A stretch of DNA of 58,834 nt from Symbiodinium natans (GCA_905221605.1 CAJNDS010002202.1:1405879-1464712); one strand, 5' to 3'; positions 9,201 through 19,914 are shown, counted from the first letter of the stretch. Translations and numbers: made by a program. Notes: generated by a model from the letters alone, not told the origin.

Positions 9201-9345
9201 GTGGGCCAGCGTTGGCAATTTGATTGGCGGCATCTGCTTTCTGGAGCCCGGCGTCGTGGGCCTATTCTCGCCTTCGCATGAAGTCTACTACTGGCTTATC
9301 GACTTCGTCTACCTCGCCGCTTGGCTGAGGGGGTCTGGAATGGAG
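9201..9345 (+). CDS. Exon island, two-helix YrhK-like module
   Basis: After TTCCAAG|G the frame reads WASVGNLIGGICFLEP, then GVVGLFSPSHEVYY, then WLIDFVYLAAWLR: two hydrophobic segments joined by a polar loop, the most complete module in the window. The frame stays open to a TAG at 9370. The right border is unclear; no GT follows the hydrophobic part directly. On its right lies the inverted repeat 9382-9681. Confidence 0.55.
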
Positions 9346-9381
9346 AGGCTCCTAGCAGCTATGCGCGCGTAGCTCGGTGTA

Positions 9382-9681
9382 GGGTTTGGAGGGCTAATCG
9401 GGATTTACCCTAAACCCTAAACCCTAAACCCTAAACCCTAAACCCTAAACCCTAAGCCCTACACCCTGAACCCTCCCGAAACCGACAACTCGAAACCGAC
9501 AACCCGAAAGACTCCAAACTCCAAAGACTCCGAAGACGCCTGCATCCTGAGGCCCCCCCGTAAAGAATAGGGTTTAGGGTTTAGGGTTTAGGGTTTAGGG
9601 TTTAGGGTTTAGGGTTTAGGGTTTAGGGTTTAGGGTTTAGGGTTTAGGGTTTAGGGTAAATCCCGATGAGCCCTCCAAACC
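9382..9681. repeat. Inverted repeat enclosing CCCTAAA and TTTAGGG arrays
   Basis: The left arm GGGTTTGGAGGGCTAATCGG and the right arm (complement of 9657-9681) match, and between them a C-strand array (9408-9460) faces a G-strand array (9568-9655). Here the pairing extends beyond the telomere repeats into unique sequence. Confidence 0.75.
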
Positions 9682-9860
9682 CCTTAAACCCCCTAAGGCT
9701 AAACCCCTAAAATCAAACAACATCCAAAAAGTCAAATCCTTAACACAAACCACAATAACACCCTATTTTCCCTAAGCCCCAGAAACCCTAGACTCGAGAA
9801 CCCCAAGACCCAAAACCCTCGAACCCTAAACCCAGAACCGGCAGGGAGATTCAGGGTTTA

Positions 9861-9943
9861 GGGTTTAGGGTCCCTTGCCGCCCTTGAAACGGTGGGGCGG
9901 GGGATATGGGCCAGTGGCGCCCCGGCCTTTGGTGGGAGCTTGG
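9861..9943 (+). CDS. Possible exon island, unknown product
   Basis: A frame reading SLAALETVGRGIWASG then APAFGGSLG lies between a G-strand array on the left and CCCTAAA on the right (reversed polarity). No clear acceptor, so support is weak. Confidence 0.2.
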
Positions 9944-10070
9944 GGCTAAACCCTAAACCCTTTACCCTAAACCCTAAACTTTAATCTTCGTGTTTTGGGA
10001 ATTCCCTGGTGACCCTGTAGGGTTTAGGACTCGGGCTTCGGATTCGGGACTTGGTGTGAAGCTTTGCCTT

Positions 10071-10275
10071 AAACCCTAAACCCTAAACCCTAAACCCTAA
10101 ACCCTAAACCCTAAACCCTAAACCCTAAACCCTAAACCCCAAACCCTAAACACTAAACCCCAAACCTCAAACCCTAAACCCTAAACCCTCAACCCCAAAC
10201 CCCAAACCTAAACCCTAAACCCCAAACCCTAAACCCTAAACCCTACACCCTAAACCCTAAACCTTAAACCCTTAA
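10071..10275. repeat. CCCTAAA array with CCCCAAA variants
   Basis: About 28 C-strand copies, the first dozen near perfect, left of the 10297 exon island. Confidence 0.95.
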
Positions 10276-10296
10276 CCCCAAAGAAGTCGAGCCGAG

Positions 10297-10380
10297 GTGG
10301 GATCCGTTGCCTTCTTCGCTGCTGCCGTCTTCCTCATGTGGATGTGGAAGAATGAGCAGCGACCTGGGGGCAGAAGTTAC
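10297..10380 (+). CDS. Exon island, membrane segment
   Basis: After GCCGAG|G the frame reads VGSVAFFAAAVFLMWM then WKNEQRPGG. G-S-V-A-F-F with a following charged tail is a YrhK-like helix end. The frame is open to the TTTAGGG array starting at 10383. Confidence 0.5.
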
Positions 10381-10795
10381 AGTTTAGGGTTTAGGGTTTA
10401 AGGTTTAGGGTTTAGGGTTTGGGGTTTAGGGTTTAGAGTTTAGGGTTTAGGGTTTAGGGCTTAGGGTTTGGGGTTTGGGTTCTGGACCCTTAACCCTCTT
10501 CCCCAACATAACCCCTATATATGCCGTATGCAGTCCCTATATACCTTAGTAGCCCCTAAATAGCCCAGAAGGTCACTTGTAGTCACAGCCCGAAGCCTGA
10601 ACTACACCCCAAAGGGTTTTGGGGTTTAGGGTTTAGGGTTTAGGGTTTTAGGGGTTTAGGGTTGAGGGTTGAGGGTTGGGGTCCCTTAGTCCTTCTTTGC
10701 GCCTCAGGAACGAAGCCATTAGCAAGTCCCGCGGGTTGCATTCACATTCCGACCGCGCCCCGCATGAGAAACCCTTAAACCCAACATCCTAAACC
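10381..10795. repeat. TTTAGGG arrays with unique spacers
   Basis: G-strand copies at 10383-10470 and 10618-10680. The spacer 10480-10600 has several CCCTATAT-like words, and the spacer 10683-10770 has no supported frame. Confidence 0.75.
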
Positions 10796-11250
10796 TCAAA
10801 ACTCCAAAACTCCAAAACTCCAAACCCCCAAACCCCCAAACCCCCAAACCCCCAAACCCCCAAACACCCAAACACACCTAAACACCCAAACACCCAAACC
10901 CCCAAATCCGAAACCCCCCGCCCTCCCTCAAATTCGAAAACTCGAGAACCGAACCTATGACCCCCCAAGGCACCCAAAACCCAAAACCCGAAACCCTAAA
11001 CCCCCTAACCCCCTAACCCCCTAACCCCCCAACCCCCCAAACCCCCTAACCCCCAAACCTCCTAACCCCCTAACCCCCTAACCCCCTAACCCCTTACCCC
11101 CCTAACCCCCTAACCCCCTAACCCCCTAACCCCTAAACCCCCCTAACCCCCTGACCCCCTAAACCCAAAACCCTAAACCGGAAACCCTAAACCCTAAACC
11201 CCCCTAACCCCCTGACCCCCTAACCCCCCAAAACGCCCAAACCCCCTAAC
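10796..11250. repeat. C-rich variant arrays (CCCCAAA, CCCCCTAA)
   Basis: CCCCCAAA/CACCCAAA copies at 10830-10905, then CCCCCTAA octamers at 10999-11225. The translated Gly/Val/Phe peptides are low-complexity artefacts. Confidence 0.9.
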
Positions 11251-11262
11251 GCCCCGCCCAAG

Positions 11263-11334
11263 GTACGGCTTGGGACGAATGCCCGAGCTCAACTCATTCA
11301 TGCGGCCGGCGCCGCTGCCGCAGCTCGGGGGTGA
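11263..11334 (+). CDS. Possible exon island, Pro-rich
   Basis: After CCAAG|GTAC the frame reads YGLGRMPELNSFMRPA then PLPQLGGD, between a C-strand and a G-strand array. Polar and Pro-rich, no family recognised. Confidence 0.3.
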   Translation, partial: VRLGTNARAQLIHAAGAAAAARG

Positions 11335-11339
11335 CGGGG

Positions 11340-11485
11340 GGGGGGGGGCCTTTGGGGTTTTAAGGGGGTTTAGGGTTTAGGGTTTAGGGTTTAGGGGTTA
11401 GGGTTTAGGGTTTAGGGTTTTGGGGGTTTAGGGTTTTGGGGGTTTGGGGTTTTGGGTTTGGGGTTTAGGGGGTTAGGGTTTGGGG
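11340..11485. repeat. TTTAGGG array
   Basis: G-strand copies with TTTTGGGG variants after a run of G. Confidence 0.9.
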
Positions 11486-11815
11486 AGTTGCCTTCTTGAC
11501 ATAGATGCAGATGTGTCGATGGCACTCCGGAAAAGTGTCAGTTTCTCTCAGTCTTGGGGCTCTCTTGTGGATCGAGTGCGTGGTGGTTCACTTGTCTCGC
11601 AGTGCCACTCTGGTAATATGGCTCAGCTGCTGCCCAGCGACAGCACCAAACACTTCCATGTTTGCTTGTATTGGAGGTTCTCAGTGGGCCGAGGGCAGCT
11701 ACATGAGGTACAAGGCACCAAATTCCCTGAGTCCTTATGAAGAACGAGTTTACCCAAGGTCTTGCAGTCAGTTCGGAATTCGTGGTGCGGTCAGCATTGC
11801 TCATGTTCTATGACT
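11486..11815 (+). pseudogene. Coding-like relic, broken
   Basis: About 330 bases of non-repetitive sequence. Two overlapping frames carry coding-like text: one with DADVSMALRKSVSFSQSW, the other from about 11640 with TSMFACIGGSQWAEGS and CSQFGIRGAVSIAHVL before a TGA. Switching between them implies a frameshift. Flanks are G-strand left and C-strand right, opposite to the exon islands, and no acceptor or donor is obvious. A degenerate retroposed fragment, possibly related in kind to 1217-2035, is the simplest reading. Confidence 0.35.
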
Positions 11816-11869
11816 GCCCTTGCAGTAAGTGCACGCCGTAAACCCTTAACGCTAAACCATAAAGCTCTC

Positions 11870-12465
11870 AACCCTAAACCCTAGACCCTAAACCCTAAAC
11901 CCGAAACCCTAAACCCTAAACCCTAAACCCTAAACCCTAAACCCTAAACCCTAAACCCTAAACCCTAAACCCCAAACCCTAAACCCTAAACCCTAAAGCA
12001 AACAAGCGTCTCCCGCTTTCTGCCCACACACTCAAACACAACACACGGGTCACCTCGCACCGAACCCGAAGCTCTGGAGGTAAAACCCCAAAAGGAGCCC
12101 TGACATCCAAAAAGCCCGGAATCCCAAAAGGTTTAGGGTTTAGGGTTTAGGGTTTGGGGTTTAGGGTTTAGGGGTCTAGGGGGTTTAGGGTTTAGGGTTT
12201 CAGGTTTGACGTTTAGGGAACTCCCAATCCTGAACCCGAGTTCGGCTGACGAAGGAGAGGTTGCCGACAAACCTCCTGGACTTTCACGCCGCACCTGTGC
12301 TAAGGGTTTAGGGTTTAGGGTTTGGGGTTTCGGGTTTAGGGTTTAGGGTTTGGGGTTTAGGGTATAGGGTTTAGGGTTTAGGGGTGCTCTTCAGCAGGCG
12401 TTCAGGGATTCCTGTGGTTAAGGTTTTGGGGCTTAGGGTTTAGGGCTTAGGGTTTTAGGGTTTAG
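11870..12465. repeat. Facing telomere arrays with unique spacers
   Basis: CCCTAAA copies at 11870-11997, a unique spacer to 12130 with no frame supported, TTTAGGG copies at 12130-12200 and 12303-12465 with a spacer at 12210-12300. Confidence 0.8.
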
Positions 12466-13139
12466 GGTTTAGGGTAAAGTTTTGAAGTTTCAGGTTTATC
12501 GGACTTTGGGTTTAGGGTTTACGGTGGACGGTGGAGGGTGCCGCAGGTTTCTGCCAAACGCTCTTAAAACCCAACTCTTACGGGTTTAGGGCTTAGGGTT
12601 TAGGGTTTAGGGCTTAGGGTCTTGGGTTTATCCCTCTAAACCCCGGGAGGCCTTCCAGACCCATCACACCCCAAACCCCTGAGCCCTTAGCACTTCGTGG
12701 TCCTCGAGGCCGGGCCATTTTGGGGCCACAAAACCCTTAAAAACACCTTGGGGCTTTGTAGGGCATATTTCCCGAAACTCTGTTTGAAAATATGTGGATG
12801 GAGAAGCTAATCTGCAGCCGCCCAGCAGCCGTAGTACAAGAAGCGTCTCTTCTTAGATGTTCATTACCTGTAGTAAACCCTAGACCCTATGTCCTAAACC
12901 CCTTGAGGTGCGTCTAGGGTTTCGGGTTTGGGGTTTAAGGTTTAAGGTTTAGGGTTTAGGGTTTAGGTTTAGAGTATCCCATTTTTTCACAGTTCAAACC
13001 GCCCGTTTGGGGCCTGCCGAGTCCTGCTGAACCCGAAGCTCTGTAAACCGTGCCAAAGCTGCGGCACCCTCCACCGTCCACCGTAAACCCTAAACCCAAA
13101 ATCCGATAAGCCTGAAACCTCAAAACTTTACCCTAAACC
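12466..13139. repeat. Long inverted repeat, 81-base arms, 512-base loop
   Basis: The arm 12466-12546 and the reverse complement of 13059-13139 align over their full 81 bases with only a few differences (for example GAAGTTTC against GAGGTTTC, and ACTTTG against ATTTTG). Arms mix telomere-like text with unique sequence (ACGGTGGACGGTGGAGGG). The loop has no supported gene. Confidence 0.85.
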
Positions 13140-13429
13140 ATAAACATAAAACCCTAAGCCCTGAACCCTAATTGCGGAAACCCCCAAACAGCCCAGGAGT
13201 ACGGCTGTGGCAAGCCGGTGCCTCAGACCCTTCCCAAACCGTGCAAAGCCTATACAGATCCGCACATGTACATATACAGATAGATGTACATGGTACATGT
13301 AGATGTACATATGTATGAGAGAGGGACCTTTATGTACTATGTTGCCACTGTTCTTTTCTTTATATATTAATTATAAGATTCATTTAAATAATTGAGTAAA
13401 TTAAGTGAGCTCAAGAATTCAATTAGTTC
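13140..13429. other. Start of AT-richer compartment
   Basis: ATGTACATATACAG-type simple text at 13260-13320, then TTAATTAT-rich DNA. No supported gene. Confidence 0.4.
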
Positions 13430-14216
13430 AAATGTTTGGATTCTTTGAATTCTTGGGGAGGCCCAAGAATTCAAAGAATTCAAACATTTGAATTCTTTGA
13501 ATTCTTGGGCCTCCCCAAGAATTCAAAGAATTCAAACATTTGAATTCTTTGAATTCCGTGCCCTCAGCCAGACCATTTAAATAATTCAAAGAATCTAAAG
13601 AATTCAAAGAATTCAAATATTTGAATTCTTTGAATTCTTGGGCCCCCCCAAGAATTCAAAGAATTCAAACATTTGAATTCTTTGAATTCTTGGGCCCCCC
13701 CAAGAATTCAAAGAACTCAAACATTTGAATTCTTTGAATTCCGTGCCCTCAGCCAGACCATTTAAATAATTCAAAGAATCTAAAGAATTCAAAGAATTCA
13801 AATATTTGAATTCTTTGCATTCTTGGTGAGGCCCAAGAATTCAAAGAATTCAAACATTTGAATTCTTTGAATTCTTGGGGAGGCCCAAGAATTCAAAGAA
13901 TACAAACATTTGAATTCTTTGAATTCTTGGGGGGGCCCAAGAATTCAAAGAATTCAAACATTTGAATTCTTTGAATTCCGTGCCCGCAGCCAGACCATTT
14001 AAATAATTCAAAGAATCTAAAGATTTCAAACATTTGAATTCTTTGAATTCTTGGGCCTCCCCAAGAATTCAAAGAATTCAAACATTTGAATTCTTTGAAT
14101 TCTTTGAATTCTTTGAATTATTGAAATGGTCTGGCTGAGGGCACGGGATTAAAGATTTCAAACATTTGAATTCTTTGAATTCTTGGGGAGGCCCAAGAAT
14201 TCAAAGAATTCAAACG
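13430..14216. repeat. Nested palindromic repeats rich in GAATTC
   Basis: The word CAAACATTTGAATTCTTTG is itself near-palindromic and recurs throughout, alternating with TTCTTGGGCCTCCCCAAGAA, another palindrome. A longer unit with CCCTCAGCCAGACCATTTAAA appears at about 13561, 13745 and 13983 (GCCCGCAG in the third) and inverted at about 14123-14150. The short frames here translate the repeat and are not genes. Confidence 0.95.
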
Positions 14217-15860
14217 AACTTGGACAAAGATCTTAAGCAATAGCATTGTTAGCATCATCTGCTTCGAGCATTATATGTGTTAAAGAGTCAAGAGATTTTT
14301 TTTCTTTATTTGCAAATGTTCTACGTTAAGTGTACTTCAGGTGCCGGGCGACAACGGTCAGATTCTCAGTTTCGTGTCTATATTGTGTGTAATTGCATAT
14401 AGTATTGTCTCGACCAGGCTTCATGATCACCGGCGACCAAAACCGCCAGCATATATAGACCATGCTTAAGACTTTATGCTTCTTTTTATCGTAAATCACA
14501 TTATTCATACGGCTATGCTAGTTAAACTGATATTACATGGCGGTAGTTGTTTAAAGTGTATGACAAATTTAAGTAGTTAGCTTCAAGTGTTATTTAAATG
14601 TAAACGCACAGATGTAAACGTGGAAACTATGTGATATTGACATTGCCGTTTTTTTTTAATCACTGCGGATGCATTCTCTTAATCTTATAGATCTTGCATA
14701 CTCTTGCTTGGCAGGTGGAGGAGATCGTCAGGACCTGACTTTTGCTTGATCGATATTATGTTTTAAGCTATTGATTTTCTTTGTTTAGGCTGTTGGCCGT
14801 CCATTCCTATGGCTCGGCCAGGGGCTTAAACTTGCACCTATAGATTTTAGGCTGTTTTTGTTCAACACTCAGGCGTTTGGGTCGAGTGGGATCGCGAGTA
14901 CCTCATCACGCAGAACGAGGCTCTAATTTCTTAAGTTAATGCTCATTTTATTCGCATCGCCTTCTCAGGTGGTGCTGCTAATCGCCGGCACCGAGCAGTT
15001 GTGCGTGTTTGGTTCGTATGCTGTGGCGCCGCCGGCCACCGGGCTTTATTGCTCGATGGAACCGAACGCGCAATCAGCATAATAGGCGCTGGGTCCTCGA
15101 CATTGCGTGATGTAAAGCTTATCCTTTTTTGCTTCGTATGTGTTTTACGTAACATTAATATATTCAAATATTTTCTTCCGATGCTTTGTACACGCTGGAC
15201 CCAGTGGAAGTGATCAGCGCCTCTGCGACATCGCGTCTTCATATGAGCGACTACTTTTATTACGTTGCAGGAGGTCTCTTGTGGCGGAGATAAAAACCCC
15301 ATGTCGTGCCTGAAACCTCGGAAAGCGATGGGCCCCCCCCAAAAGCGATACCCTGAATCCTGAATACAAAAGTCGTTCTGCAACCATGTCATGATTTCGG
15401 GTGTTGGGTGCTATTCCAGAGCGATACTGAAAGCGATAACCCTACGATACCCATTTGGTCACCTGAAGAGCTGGGCAAAGGCCCTGGCCCAGGTTGAGGG
15501 TTCGAGGTTTAGGATATGGATTTCTGATTCGAGCAGCGAGAGCTCCAGCTCCTGGAAAAGGAGCACTCGCACTCTTTGATTTATAGGTCCTAAAGAAAGG
15601 AAACGGGTTTAAGAATTCAGGAGTTTTCACGGTAGGGTTGCAGGTTTCGGGTCTCATATGCAGTAAAGCGATAGGTTTTCGTAGCAGCATTGAGCTAAAG
15701 TCCCATAAAGCGATAGGGCCCCCCCCAAAAGCGATACCCCATGATTTTTTAATTAGCATTTACATAAGATGTTTTGCGGGTGCTCATATGCTTCAAAGAA
15801 CAAATATTATTATTACATGTTGCCGTTGAAATATTATGTTGTTTTGTTATAAACTAAATA
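14217..15860. other. AT-rich non-coding stretch with a small repeat pair
   Basis: No convincing gene. A GCGATA-bounded poly-C motif (AAAGCGATGGGCC, then AAAAGCGATACCC) occurs at 15321-15353 and again at 15706-15740, with more GCGATA words at 15421-15452. Open frames up to 149 codons on either strand are not supported by composition. Confidence 0.4.
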
Positions 15861-16172
15861 TATTTCTGCAAACGTGATCTACATAGACCCGAGACACCAA
15901 GCTTCCAAAAGCTTCAGCCTGTGATGGCTCCTAGGTGTCGGACATATTTCTGCAGACATGATTAACAGACAACCGAAACACCAAGATTCACATTCTTCAG
16001 CCTGTGCAGGCTCCTAGGTGTGGGATTCCAGTTTATAGGTTTTTATGAGCCGATGAAATTATTTTGCAGACAAGATCTGCAGAGACCGGAAAGACCAAGC
16101 TCCCACAAGCTTCAGCCTGTGCAGGCTCCTAGGTGTGGGGTTCTGGTTTAAGGTTTTTCTGAACCGATGAAT
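15861..16172. repeat. Tandem ~114-base repeat, three copies
   Basis: Copies at 15861-15942 (lacking the tail), 15945-16058 and 16059-16172. Each has TTTCTGCAGAC-like text, then ACACCAAG ... CTTCAGCCTGTGCAGGCTCCTAGGTGT in two palindromic parts, so each unit can fold on itself. Confidence 0.85.
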
Positions 16173-16915
16173 ATTGTTTTTATGACTAAATATAAAATCG
16201 CAGTCAATGCATCACGTAATTTTTTTCTTAATTAAAATCTTCTCATCTCTTATCGTTTATATCACTTGACCACCGTACTAAAGAATTGTACACGCCTTTG
16301 AAGCTGAGCCTGTAGCGAAGCTAAGAAGATTGCTGAACGAAAAAGATTGAAGCAGAAGAGACTATTACTTCCACATAACCCTTTCCAGAATACTGGTAGT
16401 TGAAATCTTGTGCGAAAGAATCCTTGGCTCGGAGCTACAATGTCGGTAGTAAGCCCGCGGCCTCGGCCGGACGCGAGCATAGCTCAGCGCCAGGCCGGGC
16501 GGGGCGATGGGAACACTTGAAAAGCCAGACTCCTAAGTTAACAAACCGTTGGGATGCTATAGCCTTGTTTTTTTTCCCAAAGCGACACCTACAAACATCA
16601 AGCGTGGATGGTTGATGCTAAAACCCTGTAAAACGATGAGAAGACTTGAAAAGCAACACCTTTCCTGTTGCGTCCATTAGCACCTCGAGCCGGTTTTTGC
16701 AGTTGCTCATATGTAGCTGTCGAATTCAATAATTCCGGCAGGCGTTCGGTGTGGCTGAGCGGCAGCATGGCAACAGGCTGCCGCGAATCCACACACCCGT
16801 CTGAAGCTCAGCCACACATTTGGAGTGACCGCAGTTTTACGAAGCATCAACTGCCGGACAATAGGTTCAAAGTGGCTCATCGACAAAATTGCTAGAAAAA
16901 GCTAGGAGAGGCTGA
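16173..16915. other. No gene recognised
   Basis: Non-repetitive sequence of mixed composition with short frames on both strands. None has splice-like borders or a recognisable motif. Confidence 0.3.
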
Positions 16916-17235
16916 AATTCGCGTGGAATCACAGCGGTAGCATCGAGGTGCAACGGAATTCGCGCGAAACCACAGCGGTATCATTGAAACGCAATAGAAT
17001 TCGCTTGAAACCACAGCGGATCCGTCGAAACCAAGGCACTGCTCGACTGCGCACGCTTTCGTGGTTGGCAACTTCCGTGGCCTCCTGCGCACAGGCCTCA
17101 AACGGCCACGAGAGACATGAACTCGCGCCAAACTACAGGCGGAACATTGTGGTGCAGCGGATTTCACGCGAAACCACAGCGGGAGCATCGAACGCACTGG
17201 AATTGCCGCGAAACCATAGCGGGATAGTCGACGCT
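16916..17235. repeat. 41-base tandem repeat, five copies in two blocks
   Basis: Unit core AATTCGCGCGAAACCACAGC. Three copies at 16916-17032 with a 41-base period and two at 17161-17235, separated by unrelated sequence. Confidence 0.85.
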
Positions 17236-17610
17236 TAGGCTCCGCCCCACCATCGCGCGCGCCGTTGCGGTCATCAACCAATTCCTTTACTCTGAATCTA
17301 AGAAACCCATTGTGCAATCACTTTTTGGGGAATGAACACGGATTGCTCATGACTCACCGGTAAGGTGATGCTACTACCTGTGGCTCCGAGAACGCCTCCA
17401 CCGGAGAAGGCACACACGCTGCGCCACTGTCAAAGGGTTCATGCCATACTTCTGTACGAACATTGTCTCATATGATTTCATTTATACATAGAAACAAACT
17501 TAATGAGCATTGACTCGGGAAACTGGGTTCGTTTTTTTCTCGTAGAGAAGAAGGGATCAGGGGCGAAGACTAAATTCAACGATTAACGTCGTTACAATAT
17601 TTCGTGAGGT
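17236..17610. other. No gene recognised
   Basis: Mixed unique sequence between the 41-base and ~245-base repeats. No feature can be supported. Confidence 0.3.
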
Positions 17611-18350
17611 GGCAGAGAAGAAGAAGCACCTCGCGTGGCAGGAAGAAGTCCGCTTCTCAGAAAGTTTTGATAGACATCACTTAGTTTTTCTAACGATGCT
17701 GTCAATGCTGATATACTCAGAAACGTTCAACCTTAAACCCGAAACCGTGAACCTTATATATGTATGAGAAATGTATATATGTATATTTACACATATATGA
17801 TATATATATATATATATATGCTCATATATATATATATATTACATATAATCCACAAGGCGGTGCCAGAGAAGAAGAAGCACCTCACGTGGCAGAAAGAAGT
17901 CCGCTTCTCAGAAAATATTGACAGACATCAGTTAGTTTTTCTAACGATGCTGTCAATGCTGATGTACTCAGAAACGTTCAACCTTACACCCGAAATCCGT
18001 GAACCTTATATGTGTATGAGAAATGTATATATGTATATTTACACATATATGATATATATATATGCTCATATATATATATATTACATATAATCCACAAGGC
18101 GGTGCCAGAGAAGCAGAAGCATCTCACGTGGCAGAAAGAAGTCCGCTTCTCAGAAAATTTTGACAGACATCAGTTAGTTTTTCTAACGATACTGTCAATG
18201 CTGATGTACTCAGAAACCTTCAACCTTAAACCCGAAACAGTGAACCTTATCTATGTATGTGAAATGTATATATGTATATTTACACATATATGATATATAT
18301 ATATATATGCTCATATATATATATATATTACATATAATCCACAAGGCGGC
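17611..18350. repeat. ~245-base tandem repeat, three copies
   Basis: Copies start near 17611, 17861 and 18103. Each holds GAGAAGAAGAAGCACCTC, then a GTCAATGCTGAT stretch, an AACCTTAAACCCGAAAC stretch and an AT microsatellite (TATATATGCTCATATATA). The second and third copies keep an open frame (HLTWQKEVRFSEN then DRHQLVFLT), which is likely chance but notable. Confidence 0.9.
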
Positions 18351-19080
18351 CAGCAAGCAGCTCGGGGCTACCCCGAAGACGAAGGCTCGTCAACTGTGTT
18401 TCAGTAACCTCGATATGGGAAGATAAGATATGGTCCTAGCCTATTCGCCTACTGTAGTAAGATTTAGAACTATCAAGACTAACCTTCTATACTTTAGATG
18501 AAGACCATTCCTGCCTTTACTAATCTTAATGTACAGTACAGTGCTGCTTCCAAAGGTTTCGATTGTCTAGGACAAGTTAGGTTTTAAAAGACGCATAAAT
18601 ATTCGTGCATTTATAGAAGGTGTTAGTGTAATGTACTTGACGACGAGTTCAAAGTCTTGCAAAACATCTTGAAGAATCTTCGACCCGAACTATTCCATAT
18701 AATTAAAAGTAGTGATTGTTGTTGTTTGAACAAATAGTAGCGTATCTTTAAATAGAAGGGACAGTCACAATATAAAAGCTATCCTAAACACCACGCTGAA
18801 ATGTAATGTACGTGAAGTTTAAACAAATTCTATTTCCTCTGACACGTGCCGAAGGTGAAAAAAATTTTGAAGGATGAGGAGAAGGCACGGTTCTTGATTA
18901 CTTGTCAAGACAGGATATCATGCCTATAATACAAAGACATGCCATCATGTGCACTACGGCCCAAACACATTTTTGTTGATCTTGCGCAGGCGAAGAAGTG
19001 AGGATGCAAGCAACTTGGGCCAGCGTTCTCAGGTTACACATAATATACAGGGTCGTTGTTTCGGTTTGGTTTTACGTTCT
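18351..19080. other. AT-rich unique sequence, no gene seen
   Basis: No frame over 60 codons and no recognised motif. Composition is much more AT-rich than the telomere-array regions. Confidence 0.4.
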
Positions 19081-19462
19081 TTTCTTACATAAAACCCTAC
19101 ACACCTAAATCTTAAATATTTAAACCTCAAACCCTTAACTTTAAACCCTAAACCTTAAACTCTAAACCTTAAACCCTAAACCCTAAACCCTGAACCCTAA
19201 ACTCAAAACCAATCAAAGTAGTTGGACGCCTATCTTGATATCCGGAAGCCCAGGCTCTTGAGCCGGTGCGTGACAGTTCCGTGTTTAGAGTTTAAGGTTT
19301 AGAGTTTAAGGTTGAGGGTTTACGGTTTAGGGTTCGGGGTTTAAAGTTCAGAGTCAATTTTATACTTAGAACCATTCAGCTCTGAACCCTAAATCCTAAA
19401 CCCTAAACCCTAAACTCTAAACTCTAAACCTTAAACCCTAAACCTTAAACTCTTAACTCTGC
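19081..19462. repeat. Degenerate telomere-like text in both orientations
   Basis: CCTTAAAC and CTCTAAAC variants at 19120-19205 and 19385-19455, with GTTTAGAGTTTAAGG at 19280-19345 between. These look older and more diverged than the arrays outside this compartment. Confidence 0.7.
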
Positions 19463-19626
19463 CGGCTCAGGACATTGGTTGAAGGATGCTGCCACGTGGC
19501 AAGTCTGATTCGCGTTTGAACTGATGCCCTGGTGTAGTTCAGGCCGGGCTCGCACCCATAAGTAGGGACACGTGCTCCTGCTACCTAGTGGCATTTGACC
19601 AGGATTCAAGCGCCGGGTCCGAGTGG
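19463..19626. repeat. Duplicated segment, copy A (empty site)
   Basis: Matches 20859-21133 through words such as GTTGAAGGATGC, GCCACGTGGCAAG, ATTCGCGTTTGAA, CCATAAGTAGGGACAC and CTACCTAGTGGCATTTGACC. It lacks the 99-base foldback present in copy B, so it shows the pre-insertion state at about 19503-19507. Confidence 0.85.
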
Positions 19627-19914
19627 TCCTGGCATTCATCGCTAGTCTAGGATGCCCAGTAGCGCCCTTATTCACTTTTCTTGGGGAGTTCGGTTCCCTT
19701 GTAAACCCCTTAAAGCAAAAAAGGGCACCCTTTTGAATTCTGGGTTAGTAACGTCTGGGTGAAAGCCATTGCGAGCCTAAGCACAGGTGTAGAGCTGTTG
19801 CCCTGGCACAGCTGCCATGAGCTGCAGCGACCGGCGCGAAGCATCCAACCCCAGGGCCCTCTTTCAACGGGGAGCCGCATAATTGTTAGCATTGTCCGCG
19901 GAACCCTGAACCCT

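Noticed and set aside
14943-15392. 149-codon minus-strand frame
   Set aside because: No recognisable motif, an overlapping plus-strand frame of similar quality, and part of it covers the GCGATA repeat.
19445-19675. 76-codon minus-strand frame
   Set aside because: It coincides with the duplicated segment whose second copy is interrupted by a foldback and does not preserve the frame.
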